A program made the translations under genes and the position numbers. Below are positions 30,091 through 41,821 of a DNA stretch of 64,000 nt, in pieces (positions within the stretch are counted from its first letter, which is position 1; every line of letters begins with the position of its first letter). Location: NCBI GenBank assembly GCA_014529385.2, contig CM043955.1, positions 153,252,140-153,316,139 on the forward strand. The letters are read 5' to 3'. Origin of the DNA: Adiantum capillus-veneris (Eukaryota > Streptophyta > Polypodiopsida > Polypodiales > Pteridaceae). The notes below the pieces were generated by a model. That model made no database searches, was not told where the DNA came from, and saw only the letters and a program-made list of their open reading frames with translations.

Positions 30091-31132
30091 CTCCAGCATC
30101 CAATTAGCAGCCTATGTTCTTGATCCAAGTTCCCTAGGAAGCCATAAAGTGTTTTGGCTTGAGATTATGAAGCCAAATCAAATGTACAAGTTTGATAGAG
30201 GCCAAAGAAAAAAGCAAGCTTGATAAAGATGGTAGAACTAATGTCCAATTAGATCACGAGGTCTAAGATCTGTTGGTATAAATGTGAGAAGGTGCTTTGT
30301 TTGGCTTGGGAATGAAAAGCCAAAGGCAACAAAAAGAACTCAAAAAAGGACAAAGGCAAAGGAAAGATGGACAAAGATAATGATGATAAAGATTGATAGA
30401 GAAAATTGGCATGGCACACGTGGTAGTGGCCACCATGCCAAATTTCTACTCAGTTGGTGGTTCGCACAACTAGCTTCAAATAGAGAGAGGTGTGTGAGTA
30501 GAAAAGAGGGGTAAACAATGCTCCCTACAAATAATAAGAGCCATGTGTTGGAGTTCAAGTTACCAGTGTTTGAACCCGTGGATCAAAGTTCAAGGCACAT
30601 GCATCTAGCAAGGAACCAATCAGAAATATCTAAAACACTATAAATGAGTGCACTGATTCATTAATGTTGGCCAGCAGATTATGGACATGATGTGTTCCAA
30701 AGTTCATTGCCAAGGAAAGTTTGAATGTGATGTGTTGAACTGCTCATGAATGGGGATTGTGGGATGTAGTGTGGTCTATGGTACAATTTTCTATGAGGCA
30801 AGCAATGCTCATGATGACATTTTTCTAAAGTAAAAAGATTGTTGGCTGCATAAGCGAGGTGTCTCTAGTCGAAGGTATCACTATTGGGGTGTCCATGGTA
30901 GCTCCTTCATAAACTTGGTCTTCCTACATATTTCCACTCTGAGCTGCAGAAAGGGTGTCGAGGCTATAGCATCTCAAGTGAATAGCCCAATGTGAACCCA
31001 ATATTTATTTTGCCTTTAGGTACTTATTTTACTTATTTGTCAAATCTTGGGTAGGCAATTGGCAACTTTCCCGCATTGTGCTATCATTAATTTCTTGCCA
31101 AGGTTGGTTGGTTCATCAATCTTTCTCTCTAT
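30091..31132. other. Unassigned DNA downstream of the copia relic
   Basis: No integrase or RT motif follows the protease. I see nothing else in this 1 kb. Confidence 0.5.
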
Positions 31133-31144
31133 CCCCCCCCCCCC

Positions 31145-31190
<46 letters not shown>
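31133..31190 (+). repeat. C23(TC)17 compound microsatellite
   Basis: 23 C (31133-31155), then TC units to 31190. LINE coding begins within a few codons of its end. Confidence 0.97.
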
Positions 31191-31194
<4 letters not shown>

Positions 31195-31583
31195 ACTTGG
31201 AACGTTCACACACATACAAAGAACTTGTTCAAAAAAAGAGGAGAAGGTGGGAAGTCAAAAAACAACTTCTTTTAGCTCAAGAGAAAGCACATGCATGTGG
31301 CAAGTTTTGGCAAAATCTAAAAGGCAAGCGTGTTGAGAGATTTGGTGACTTGACTCTTGAGGATATGTATACGCATTGCAAGAACCTCTATGAGCAACCC
31401 AATGTTGATAACATGGAGTGTTGTAGCTCCCTTCCGTTTATGCCTCCCTTCTTTACCATTGAAGATGTATGCCGCGCACTTGAGAAACTTGCTACTTGCA
31501 AGGTAGGGAACCGTCAAGGTGTCAAGGCTGAAATGATTAAATGGACAAGTAAGAAAAAACGATATTGGATATTGGGTACATGA
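31191..31583 (+). pseudogene. LINE endonuclease-RT linker
   Basis: In the frame ending at 31583, codons after the (CT)n run read YKELVQKKRRRWEVKKQLLL, then KFWQNLKGK, then FFTIEDVCRALEKLATCKVG and a NRQGVKAEMIKW motif. This is the linker and the first RT block, which contacts the primer-template, of the common plant LINE type. The start is set by truncation, not by an ATG; upstream codons come from the microsatellite. Confidence 0.82.
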
Positions 31584-32160
31584 TATGTTTAACCTTGCAC
31601 TTCAACATGGCATGCCTCATGATTGGAGTGCAAATTGGATCAAACCTTTGCACAAAGGAGGAGATGTAAACATTGTGAACAACTATCGCACTATAATTAT
31701 TGGTTCTGATGGCAAAGTTATTTGGATGTATCATGGGGAAGAAGATAAGTGAATGGGCTAAAAAGAATGGCAAACGTGCGCTTGGTCAAGTAGGTTTTTG
31801 AAAGCATCATAGCACTATTGATCACCTTGTCACTCTTCTAGTTCTTATGGAAGCTTCTCGATTGAAAGAAAAAAAGTTGTATTGTTGCTTTGTGGATTTC
31901 AAGAAAGCTTTTGACATGGTACCCCGAGGAAATCTTTAGAGATGTATGCAAAGCCTTTAAGTGCCGAGAGAATTTATGCATGCAGTCTTTCGCATCGACC
32001 AAAAAGTGATATGTTGTCTATGTATGGGAGATGGAATTTCAAAATTTTTTGCAATCACCATTGGTGTCAAACAAGGATTTCCACTTTCCCCAATCCTCTT
32101 TGGGCTACTCATTGATGAATTGGAATGCATGGTTCTTGATTTTATGCACAAGAAGGCATA
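31584..32160 (+). pseudogene. LINE RT fingers and palm, first aspartate
   Basis: Frameshifted pieces read NLALQHGMPHDWSANWIKPL, NNYRTI, then CCFVDFKKAFDMVPR at about 31885-31925, which holds the first catalytic aspartate. The frame at 31961-32161 has FAITIGVKQGFPLSPILFGL, the RT block with the conserved QG.PLSP. At least three shifts or stops break the frame between 31583 and 32161. Confidence 0.82.
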
Positions 32161-32184
32161 GAAGAGGTCAAGGCCGTAAATGCG

Positions 32185-33171
32185 GTGATCATGCTTTTGC
32201 TTTATGCCAATGATGTAGTGCACTTGGCACATACTTTAGAAGATGCACAAAAGCTTATGAGTGTCTTGGAACGCTATTGCCTACATAGCGGGATGATTGT
32301 GAATGGATCCAAAACCAAGGTTATGCTTGTAAAGACCCTCAATGATGAAAATCCATGCATTGTATACAACAATGAGCAACTTAAAGTGGTAGATAGCTTC
32401 AAGTACCTCGGCCTTGAGGTTTTATCCAATCATAAATGGAAGGATTGCGCAATGTGTCGCTTGGAAGCCGGAAAGAGGGCTTATTATGGATTTGAGAACA
32501 TGTGCAATGCTAGAGAGATTAAGTGCTGGGCTCTCAAAAAGTACCTCTTTGACACATTGGTGACACCAGTGCTTCTTTATGGAGTGGAGGTGTGGGGTGG
32601 TAGCATCGGGAAGTCTACTTGGAAAGAGTTTGAGAATTTCCAAAAGCGTTTTTTCATCAACTTTCTCCAAGTCAAGACACAAACACCCTACATGCTCTTA
32701 CTTCTTGAGTCCAGATCGCTTCCCATTGAGGTCTTGGACATGCAAAGGGTTGTGGAGTACATGCTTAAGACACAACATAGCCCTTTGTATCTACTTCCTA
32801 GAATCGCATATGAAGCAAGTCAAAAGGTCCAAAAGACATGCAAGAGCAAAATACTAAGTTTGGGGTGGATGCTTGACATCAAGAAATGGTTTGAAAGATG
32901 GGATGCATGTCACTTGGTCAAGGAGGCCTCGATCGACTCCCAAGTCAATGAGGCATTCTTACAATGCCAATGTATCATGGCTTGGGAGAAATCTAGAGGC
33001 TCTTGCTTCAGCCATTACACCACACATGTTGCCCAAAAATACAAATCTCTCTTCTTTTCTGAACGAGGTAACCGAACCCATTCCGACATCCTTGAGCCCA
33101 TCTTTTTGAGTGCAATCCGCACCATTGCCTCCATTCACCTTAGCTCCCATTCTCTACACTACAAGACATGA
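32185..33171 (+). pseudogene. LINE RT palm, thumb and C-terminal domain
   Basis: 328 codons. The catalytic box is LLYANDVV (about 32203-32214) where active enzymes have YADD; the first aspartate is Asn, which should abolish polymerase activity. HSGMIVNGSKTKVML and FKYLGLEV follow, then the conserved VTPVLLYGVEVWG. A C-terminal domain continues in other frames to about 33410, with a Cys/His-containing CPREVQ..HTLLECLG stretch. The open frame is the longest of the LINE, but it begins inside the palm, so it is not a natural gene start. Confidence 0.87.
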
Positions 33172-33417
33172 TGTTGGGGCACTGGCGAGGAGTCTCATCG
33201 ACTTTGCACCTTATGCCCTCGTGAAGTGCAAGAGAGTGAGTAGCACACACTACTTGAGTGCTTAGGCATTAAGTCCTCTTTTTCCCATATATTCAGCCAT
33301 GAGCTCTCCCTACATACCTTCCTCTCCCAACCACGATGTGGACTCTCCATTGCGACACTCATTTTAGCCATTTTTTAGCATCAAGAGTCACTTATGACCT
33401 CCACTCACACCACGTGT

Positions 33418-34349
33418 GTTGGCGGATATGCCACGACGGATGTCAGCACAACGAGAACTCACCTAACAAGAATTGTCAGCTAAGGATGAAGCTTGACCCG
33501 TAGGCGCATGGAAGCAAGCATAGGGTTTCAACCTACGCTCGACCGACTATTGACTACTTCCTACAGAGGTCTCTACCCAATGTCTAAGTTACAGCCTACT
33601 ATTGTGCATAGGAGGAGATTTCCTACAACGCTTCCATGAGCAAAATACCCACTAGACGTTCTCGAAACGCTACAAAACTTGAGGGATATCCTATTAACAC
33701 CAATAGGCCACTCTCCCTACGGTCCGTGACCGAAAACCCTATCCATAAACACCCAGTGTAGAATCACGTAGGATGTCTGATAGGTTTTTGCAGGTCGATG
33801 TTTCTGAAAACAAGGTGCCTAATGTGTAGCTCTACTCAATACGAACGCGTAGATATGCTAAAATGCAAAAATAGACACCGTTTTCTTACCGAATCCCTAG
33901 AAATAGCTCGCGGATCAATCTCGTGAAGCCGGTCCATACACACACAATGTGGGTATTGACGCGTAGCTCTCTTCGAGGGCAACACGCTACACTTCTCCGT
34001 ACTCGATTCCGACCACCAGTGTGCGTGTAGCATCAAGATAAGCTCTCACTCTCTCTCGTACATAGAATACGCTTCTCACCCTACACTTCATAGAATGAAC
34101 AAAAGGGGTTTTTTTCATTAAGGTTAGCATTTGGTATATATACCTTCCAAATACAAAACCTCATGTTCCAAATTGAAATCATACTTAGTCACAATGGCAA
34201 AAATAATACTCAAAATTGGAAACTTCTGGAAGCCCCAAGTCTTTATAAGTGAAATTACAGGTTTTCTTAATCGGGGACTGACTGCATACGATTTCCTTCT
34301 TTTATCATTTCTTCAGTCTTCAGTTGAGTGTGGCCGCCAGTCTTCAGCT
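33418..34349 (-). repeat. Candidate 3' LTR of OrphA
   Basis: On the minus strand, DNA right after the purine run at 34350-34361 begins TGTTAGCTGAAG, and GCCAACA at 33418-33424 could be its end, giving TG..CA ends over about 930 bp. No second copy is found, so this is tentative. The region is otherwise non-coding, with CT-rich stretches near 34045-34060. Confidence 0.3.
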
Positions 34350-34361
34350 AACACTCCCTCC
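34350..34361 (-). other. Candidate polypurine tract of OrphA
   Basis: Minus strand AGGAGGAGGGAG lies directly before TGTTAGC, the arrangement expected at the 3' end of an LTR retrotransposon that runs on this strand. Confidence 0.4.
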
Positions 34362-34527
34362 TCCTAGCTCATGTTGTCCCCGACATGGCAGTAGAGCCAC
34401 TGCTTCAGTGGAGGATGTCGCGCATCTTCAAAACGGACTCGTACCATGCATGCTGGGCTACGAATGTTGGGCCGAATATATCTGTGTCGATGGTGAAGAA
34501 GCCGGTGTAGAAGGCTTCTTCAAAGGC

Positions 34528-35907
34528 TTAGAGATGGTATGAGGGCAGGAACATTATTCTTTTGTAGATGGCATGTATCACCTCATGGGAAGGTTGAGCA
34601 GACAGGTCATAAGTACATCTATAAGTGTCTTGGAAGAAGAATATGCTATCTGTTGCTTGTCCAGGTTTGAAGACCTCAAAGAGTGCTATAAGTGTTTTAC
34701 ATATCTTTCTAAGCATAATGCAAGAGAGGTCAGGCGAGCCAGTGAACGATTTAATGGTGCCTGTTAGGGTTTTGACCATGTATTGCTCACTCATTCTCTC
34801 ACCTGCCTTCAAGCCTATCAGCTTCGGGTAGTTGAGCCATGTGGGGTGGCTTCTCTTCAGCAGTTCATGTTCCTTCCATGTCTGCATCCTTGGTAGAGGG
34901 CAAAAGCTGAGGTCATCTCTGATCATTTTAGGCGCCTCTACCAAATGTACTAAATATTGTGGGTATTTAGTGAGCCATGCCTTCCTCCATTTTGGTTGAG
35001 AGCCCACAATGAGCTTAACACCTTCTGGTTTGGTGATGTCTTCATGGTACATCGGCACTATAGGCTCCTCTTTAATCCTCTAGTTGATTGTAGCAGCCTC
35101 GTATTTTAGAAGAGGATATGGGAGAGAGGGTTGTAGACATTTATGTCAAACGACATTTTCATCTAATCTCTAAATGGTCATGGAATTCAATACCCTCTGC
35201 TCCCACAACATTGCTTCTTTGGCAGTGTCTTTTATGGCTGCTTCTATTGATTTCTGTAGATTGTCTTCTTCTTCTTGTGTCAGATCCTGGGGCTCTTGTA
35301 AGGGTCCCATAGGAATGTCCTCTTGTATTGTTGTGTCCACCGGATCTGACACATTCTCTATCTCAATTCCTTCCATAGCAGCCGGCCCATGACTTTGTTG
35401 AGGTTCTTCACTTGTTTGGCTCTTAAGTTCGTCCAACTGCTTCTGTAAGTCGTCTTTTGCTAAATGAGCTTGTTCTGTCACAGCTACTAATAGGTCATTA
35501 AGTTCTGCATTGACTCTATCAGCTTTCTCTAGCTTCTGCCTTACCTCATCATTCTTTGTCTGCAGCGTATTTGTGTCATCTTCTAGTCTTTTCTAAATCC
35601 TATCCAATTTTGCTTTCAATGATCTGTTATCATCTTCTAATCTGTCTTGAATCACCATTGATCCCTCTGCTAGCATTACTCTTTGCCTCTTTTCAAGCGT
35701 CATCTCTTTTCAAAGTTCTATCATTTGTTCTTCAAACACGTCTTTATCTTGGCTAGTGCTAGTTGTAGTTGCAGCTCTTGCTCTGCCCGGAGACGCTCTC
35801 AACCTCTGAATCGTTTGATCTTTCACTTTGATTTGATCCTTTAGTTCCATCACCTCATCTTGGCTAGCCTCATGTGATATTTCAGCTTTGTCTTTGGCCT
35901 CTTTCAA
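34528..35907 (-). pseudogene. OrphA, C-terminal half
   Basis: The frames at 35710-35907, 35170-35481 and 34528-35058 are all in phase with one another and are separated only by stops. They give a coiled-coil-like ELKDQIKVKDQTIQRL stretch, an acidic region with QEPQDLTQEEEDNLQKSIEA, and a globular C-terminal segment (WKEHELLKRSHPTWLNYPKL and KIMRDD-like codons) of 176 residues. No polymerase, integrase or protease motif is present. It continues the frame of the upstream half after one shift between 36036 and 35907. The function is unknown. Confidence 0.55.
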
Positions 35908-36035
35908 GCTCTCAACCTGTTTTGACTCTTCCGCCAGCTGTAGGTGAGCCCATCTCTTTCCTTTTCGGCTTCAGTCAGAGCATTGCTGATTTTTTGGTAC
36001 TCTTCTTTAGAGTTCATTAGCTTCTGATTGGTTTC

Positions 36036-37901
36036 TCAGTTTTGACTTTCTAACTCTTGGCATTTCTTCAGTGCTGCTTCTAGTTTGGCTTGCAGTTGTG
36101 CTTGGCTGTCCATTTTCTCTTGACTTTGCTTCTGAAGTGTTTCCACTTCAGCTTTCACCTTTACTTCACTCAACTTCAGTCCTTCATACTCAATCTCTTT
36201 GGCCATTGATCTGGCTCTTAATCCTTGCAGTCTTTGCATCACTTCTTCCCAATCTTTGGCTTGTGGTTGCAAATCCATTGTATCTGTTGCAATCTCCTTT
36301 AGCTCCACCAAACAAGGGCTCAACGTGTATTCTTCTGGTTTAGTGGTTGACAGTTGAAAAGCTGTATGAGCTGGCTCTTCTCGGGTGTATCCAACAGCTA
36401 GTAGATCCAGGAATATTCCATAGTTTTTTGCTTCTGGATCTTGCTTCTCAGGCTTTGGTTCAAACTCTTCCTTCTGCTCTTTCTCTTTGTCCTCTTCTTT
36501 CTTGGAGTCTTGCGGCTTCTCAGATTTAATCAACTCCTCAGTCTGTAGAGGTTGAGTAGGACTAGGAGGAGGTGGTGATGGTGGAGGACTAGACTCGCGG
36601 CTTGATGGCGGGGTTGATTGCTTCTTTTTGAAGTCCCAATCAGCCTTTGTTTTCCTCTCTCTCTCTCTTCACTTTCCTGCTCTTCTAATAGCTGCCGCCT
36701 CACATCATCAACTTCTTCTTTGGTAAAAGGTATAATTGGAATATTCTCGGCCATTGTCTAGGATCTCGAAATTCTTTATATAATCTTCGAAGCAATCCCT
36801 ATTAGTCCTTCGAGAAGATCCAGACATGGCCTCAAGTGAGGGCTTCCATAATTTGCTTAGATCTCCCTTAAGCATTCTTTCGGCTCTGAAACTCTCCATC
36901 AGCCTCTCTAGCCGAGCGGCCTTCTAGGATTTAGTCTCTTTTGCTGGCATCTGAATGGTAGCTTTCTTTCCTTTCTTTGGCTGAGGTGGTTCTTCTTCTA
37001 CTGTCTCTAACCTTCTTTTCAGTCTGGTGGTCACCCTGGGAGCTATAGGTTGCTCCTCTTCCTTGTCTTCTGTTAGCTTCAACCACTCATTCTGTGATGG
37101 AGGAAGAGGCCACTGGCCTTTAGCATTTACAGCTTCATATATTACCTTGGTGAGCATCTCCCCTGCTGCAATATATGTGGGATTCTTGGTTCCCATCCTC
37201 ACAATGTGCAACTGCACGTATGCCGCATAATCTATCTCTCCTGGGCTGCTTGTCTTCATTGCCCATGTGAATGTATTTCCAATTGCTACAGGTGGCACAT
37301 TGTACTTTTGAGGCCTCTTGGTGCAGATATGGAAATATTGGTTGTAGAATTGGCACATGGTTGCCACCATTGGATCCCCAATATCCTCGAAGGTGTAGTT
37401 CTTCTTGGTTTCCTTGTATACCGTCACCTCTTCTCGCCTCTTGTTGACAGTGTCTCCTGCATTAGAGAGGTTCAAGGCACTTGCAACCACCTCTGGCGTG
37501 ATCAAAATCATTCTTTCCTTTCCTTGCAGATCTGTCACCTTGGCTATGCTATTCTCCTTTATTCTTGTGACAAATTCCTAGACTCTCTGAATGTCAATTC
37601 CTGCTGGCAAAGCCTCAACAAAAATGTGTAAGTCTAATTTTTCCAAGATAGACACTATCTCTGGCCTTCTTGTGAACTCATTGAGTTCTTGTGGTATCAT
37701 TGGTAGCTCTATGGCATTGCCCTCTGGGTCTTTGAACATGCCTTGGTATATTTTGAGGTCGTTTGCTTCAAGTAAGTTGCTTTGTAACCAAGTGGTAGTG
37801 GGCTTTATGGTTCCTGTTGGTATTATAAATGGATTCACCTCATCCAGGTAATCCTTGTTGGTCATTCTTTTCTTCTTTGCTGGCAACTTAGCGGCTGCCA
37901 T
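36036..37901 (-). pseudogene. OrphA, N-terminal half: gag-like domain and coiled coil
   Basis: In one phase from the ATG at 37901, broken by stops at 37578 and 36924 and by a short excursion to another frame near 36540-36754. The N-terminal segment (DYLDEVNPFIIPTGTIKP..) leads to a globular region at 36924-37538 with MILITPEVVASALNLSNAG and PVAIGNTFTWAMKTSSPGEI. Its layout resembles the gag-associated putative plant transposon domain: a [FI]-x-PEVV start, then a helical part about 60 residues later. A basic RLKRRLETVEEEPPQPKKGKK tail and then an E/K/Q-rich coiled coil (36036-36533) follow. I would guess a gag-like structural protein of a non-autonomous LTR element, but no zinc knuckle is seen. 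Confidence 0.55.
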
Positions 37902-38070
37902 GGATCCTGTTGCACTCAGTAGTCCAAGGTTAGCGTTTTTTTACAGATTAGCTAATAAACGAAGTTTTAACTATCCAATTGACTTGAAAATTGAAACATG
38001 AGCTCAAGAGGGACTAAGGATGCCCTGCAAGTGAAAACAGTAGGATTTGTGCTGCAAAATAAGCCTAAAG
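37902..38070 (-). other. OrphA upstream DNA
   Basis: Untranslated leader with no feature. The palindrome repeats begin just beyond it. Confidence 0.45.
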
Positions 38071-38884
38071 ACATCCTACACGTAGGATGTATTTTTCATT
38101 AGAATGACTTGAAACTTGACATGATGATAGCTTATGACCTGTACATCACAGCTATGTGCTTGGATTTTGATTTAGACACCAAAAAGTGCAATTTTGAACT
38201 ATTTTAGGCTTTTGGTGTACAAATGAGTAGGATGTCCTGTAATGATGAGCAAATGTTATCCAAATGACTTGAAACTTAATATGTAGGCTTCTTGTAGTAT
38301 GTTGATCACATTCATGACGTCAAACTTTGCCCAGTAGGTCAAAATGACCCTGGAGACATACTACACGTAGGATGTGTTTTTGCTCAGAATTGCATGAAAC
38401 TTGTCAATGTGACAGGGCATAGCCTGCGGACGCCTGCGGACCATCACCATGGTCTTAGAATTGAATTTGGATAAGTTTTGAGGGTAGGAAGACCATTTCT
38501 GGTGTTTCAGAGTCTGAAAAGTCCATCTATGGAGCTATGAGGCCAAAAAGTGATCTATTTGGCTTGAAATTTGGTGGGTAGGCTTGTTTGAATGTGATAA
38601 AGATGTATGAAGATCAAAAAATCCACCTGGAGGTCATTTCAAGCTTGGAGACATACTACGTGTAGGATGCCTTTTTCATGATTTTGAAGATGTGACCTCA
38701 CAATGACCATTTCTTGCCTCTATGCTCTGAATTTGCGTTTTTTGATGCATAAGAGGTCAAACTTGGTCCAAATGGAGTGAAACTTGAGGGATAAGATGTA
38801 AATGACATGTAGAGGCTGTGTGTATGACTGAATGATGAGTTGGGTGCCCAAAAGTGGCCTTGAGACATCCTACGCATAGGATGT
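38071..38884. repeat. Palindrome-centred degenerate repeats
   Basis: 20-bp near-palindromes of the type ACATCCTACACGTAGGATGT lie at 38071-38090, 38356-38375, 38651-38670 and 38865-38884, with a half copy near 38227-38240. ATGACTTGAAACTTG or a close variant recurs between them (about 38105, 38265, 38390 and 38777). The spacing is irregular, 215-295 bp between palindromes. They lie upstream of OrphA on its strand, so they may be regulatory. Confidence 0.8.
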
Positions 38885-40480
38885 CTCCTGTGTATTTTTT
38901 TGTAAGCAAGTCCTACTACTATTTTCATATGACCTCCCTAAGTCCCCTTTGTGCCTTATTTCAATTAAAAAATCAAATGGTTAGTTAGAAACTCCCTTCT
39001 TGGGTTTCAGAGCCTCAGAGGCGATTTCTAACTCTTGGAGCGCTTTTCCGTGATGAAATTTCTTGATGATGACCAGCATAGCTTCATGAACCCTTGGGGA
39101 ACCTTGCCATGTGGTTATTGTTGGCTTTGGCTTCACCTGATCTTCGTTTGGTGATTTGTTGCTCTGGAAGCGCCCATGATTGCGTTTTCATGCCCCCGAA
39201 GATCTGTAGTGGTCTACCACCATAGGACTTGTTTGTTGAAGGCCTTGGTAAGCCGCTTGTGAAGTTTGGTGGCAAACGGACGTCTCGCTTGGCTGTGAGA
39301 GCCAAGTGACGCTTTGCGTTTCAGATGCCATTTCTGAAGCTTAGGCCTGCTTTGGGTCTCCTTATGACCATGTGGCCTATGTAGCCTTGTAGAGCTCGTC
39401 GAGAAGCTCCTACCCATGAGTTTTGGTATCATTCGGGCCACTTTTGCCGGATTTTCCTCTTTGTTGCCTCTTGCAGGGCTTGAGATGCCAGGGTATTCTC
39501 CTTTGCTTTCTTGCCTCCTTTGGGCATCCAAGATTGGTCTTCTAGGCTAGGGTAAACCCCTTATGAAGTTTTGTTGGTATTGGATTAGCCGTTAGGTGGC
39601 TACCTATGCTCACAAGCCTCTACCCTGCAAACCCTGTTGGAGTTCTATGCTAGTTTTGGCGACAAAACATCAAATATACACGAAGAGCATAAGGTGCTGA
39701 GTCTACCGGCCGAGTGCCTGTGCGGAGCGTATCAACTGCTGGAAGTCCTGTGCGCTCTAGGTGGCTAGAGCTCTCTCTCACAAGTGAAAGAGTAGAAATG
39801 AGCTCTAAGTGGAGTGAAAAAATCTTATAATGGGGGTCCTTGAACCGTTTTTCATGAAATTTGACATGTGCTCCTAACTTTTCGCGAAACACAGTTTAGA
39901 ATCGAAAAGTTCCCCATTTGAACTCCGTTTGCCCAGTTTCTGAGAATTTTGACGATTCGGTCAAAATCTGGCCACAACACGCCTCCCGCTTCATTCTCAT
40001 AATTGCACCCACACTGTACCCTGGGTTTTCTTATAGTCACTGATCATCCCTATCTTTTTTGTTTCTCATTACGTTCGCAATTCACCTGCTTTTTGTATTT
40101 TTGAAGTTTTTATGCCAATAATTAGTAAAATTAAAAGGAAAATAGCAAAGTCAACCCGTTAAAACCCCAAAAATCAAAGTAAATCAAAAACTTCACCCCG
40201 ACACACTATATACACTCACATGTAATTTTTATGGCCGAATTTCTCCATTTTACCAATATTTTACCTAAAAAATGGCTATTTTTACATATATACACACATC
40301 TATAGGCCTCAATTTGGCATTTGGCCTCATATGTCTGTAGATTAATGCTATATAAGGGCATATGTACTTAAGTTAGTCCAAAAAATTTCAGAATCAAGCG
40401 TGAGCCCCTAAAAAATAGTCAAAACATGCCCTTTTTGCTGCTTTTTACGGTCATCAGGTTTGCATTGAGAATGACTCCCC
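38885..40480. other. Unassigned DNA between OrphA and GypB
   Basis: No coding domain. It should contain the missing 5' LTR of OrphA and the 3' LTR of GypB, but I could not define either. The purine run GGAGGGGGGGAGTC (minus strand, about 40474-40489) is a candidate GypB polypurine tract. Confidence 0.4.
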
Positions 40481-40595
40481 CCCTCCTAATCGGAGTCCTC
40501 CCAGACGACAAGGTATCGCCTCGGAGTATGTGCAGTGCATGGGTTAAAATCATGCTGATGCACGGCCTTGTAACATGTCCCTACCTGATGCATAC

Positions 40596-41078
40596 TCAGT
40601 CAATGCATGGTAAAATTAATGCGGTGCGAGAGGAGGGAATAAGCAAGATGCTTATTGGCATTTGACGTTGAGGTTTCCTGTTTGTTCCTGATTTGGTTGG
40701 CAGATTTTCTTTGCAATTAAAAGTTGTAATTTTGCCGCTCGTTGTTTGATCGTCTTCCTTGCCAAAAGTGGCTTGGTTTGCCGCTACTGTAGATATGGCC
40801 GTTATGGTCTCCTTGGATATGAGTGTCGTGTCCGATGTGGCTATAAGATTTTTCTCTTTTGATTGCCATGTGTAGCTTTGATTTGGAGGTGTTTGTAGGT
40901 TTATGGCCTCTTTTTTGGTTGTTATTGCTGTTCTTGTGATCGGCACCCACATAGATCGGTTTGCCGATGTCGGATTTAGTGATTGTCTGGCTGCTTGTGT
41001 TGCTTGTACTGAAGGGAGTTCATGTAGCATCTCTTTGGGGATCCAAATGCGCGTCTCATGTAATTGGCGATTGAGCAT
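40596..41078 (-). pseudogene. GypB C-terminal W-x-P region
   Basis: 160 codons with TRIWIPKEMLHEL near the start, RSMWVPITR about 30 residues later and SYTWQSKEK after another 28, then a Thr/Ser/Lys-rich tail to a stop at 40596. The W-I-P-K unit and the following L-x-E-L resemble MLRWIPKRLLE of GypC and the 21.5-kb relic. A broken stretch (41079-41290) separates it from PR2. The role is unknown. The match is shorter than between the other two loci, so the homology is likely but not certain. Confidence 0.5.
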
Positions 41079-41289
41079 GTTTTTTGGTATCCATATCTAT
41101 TTTATGACTCTGTTCGGTGTTTGTTTAACATTGTTTTTCGGAGGTCGTTTGCTATTGCATTGTGGTTTGTAGGCTCGTTCACTTCCATCCTTCCGTACCT
41201 ATACTTGTTGTTTGCGTATTGCTGACCTTGATCTATTCATTGTCGCCTGTGGTGTCTCATTTTTCGATTGAATACGGTGGGTGGTTTCT

Positions 41290-41821
41290 TGGTTAAGTGG
41301 CACCAATATTTTTTGCTCTATCAAGTGGTTGTGGAACCATTATCTGGTTCTTCCGAGTTGTCTGAGCAAATGCTACCACCTGGTGTTGTTGTGCTTGTTG
41401 AATTTTGATTGTATTTGAACTCCAATCTATCTGCACATTATACTCTTTCTGCCATGGTTGTCGCAACAACATTGGATGTAGTGTGCTTGCATCCTCAACC
41501 ACATAAAACTTGTGGGGATAAACATATTGATGTATTTGTACATGCAATATCGTCCAGCCCAACATGCTTAATGAATGTGATGTAATGCTTTCCATCGCTT
41601 GTTGAGTAGGATAGAGTTGTTCTTCAAGCTTGAGCTGTTTATATAATTTGCATAGAAATCAGATTTGCTTGAGCTCTTGAATCACGCAATGCCGTCGATT
41701 CAACTTGGTTGCTACCCACTTTGACTGCGATTATTGGATCCACTGTGTCTTCATTAAAATTCGTTAATCGAATAGCATTTATTCGCAACGGTGATCCAAT
41801 TTGTTGTTGTTGTTGTAGAAG
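41290..41821 (-). pseudogene. GypB post-integrase retropepsin-like domain (PR2)
   Basis: Codons continue in the integrase frame past a single TAA at 41822, through five or more Gln codons (the CAA run at 41802-41820), to DPIIAVKVGSN and ALRDSRAQANLIS. This is the start of an aspartic protease fold with D-S-R-A at the active-site position. After one shift near 41645 the 100-codon frame at 41293-41595 continues with LGWTILHVQIHQYVYPHKFY, DASTLHPMLLRQPW and YNVQIDWSSNTI, matching the flap, the ILGxPW box and the terminal strand of retropepsins. An ordinary gag-side protease also exists at 55.1-55.6 kb, so this is a second copy. Confidence 0.68.

Larger units (their letters stand above)
31191..33420 (+). 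mobile_element. 5'-truncated LINE (non-LTR retrotransposon)
   Basis: About 2.2 kb of LINE ORF2 in order: the endonuclease-RT linker, RT fingers and palm, thumb and a C-terminal domain. The endonuclease is absent, as expected for a 5'-truncated insertion. There are several frameshifts and the catalytic RT box is mutated. I find no A-tail or clear target duplication; the coding match with the scrap at 22.93 kb ends near 33410. SINE1 could have used a LINE of this sort, though their 3' ends do not match visibly. Confidence 0.88.
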
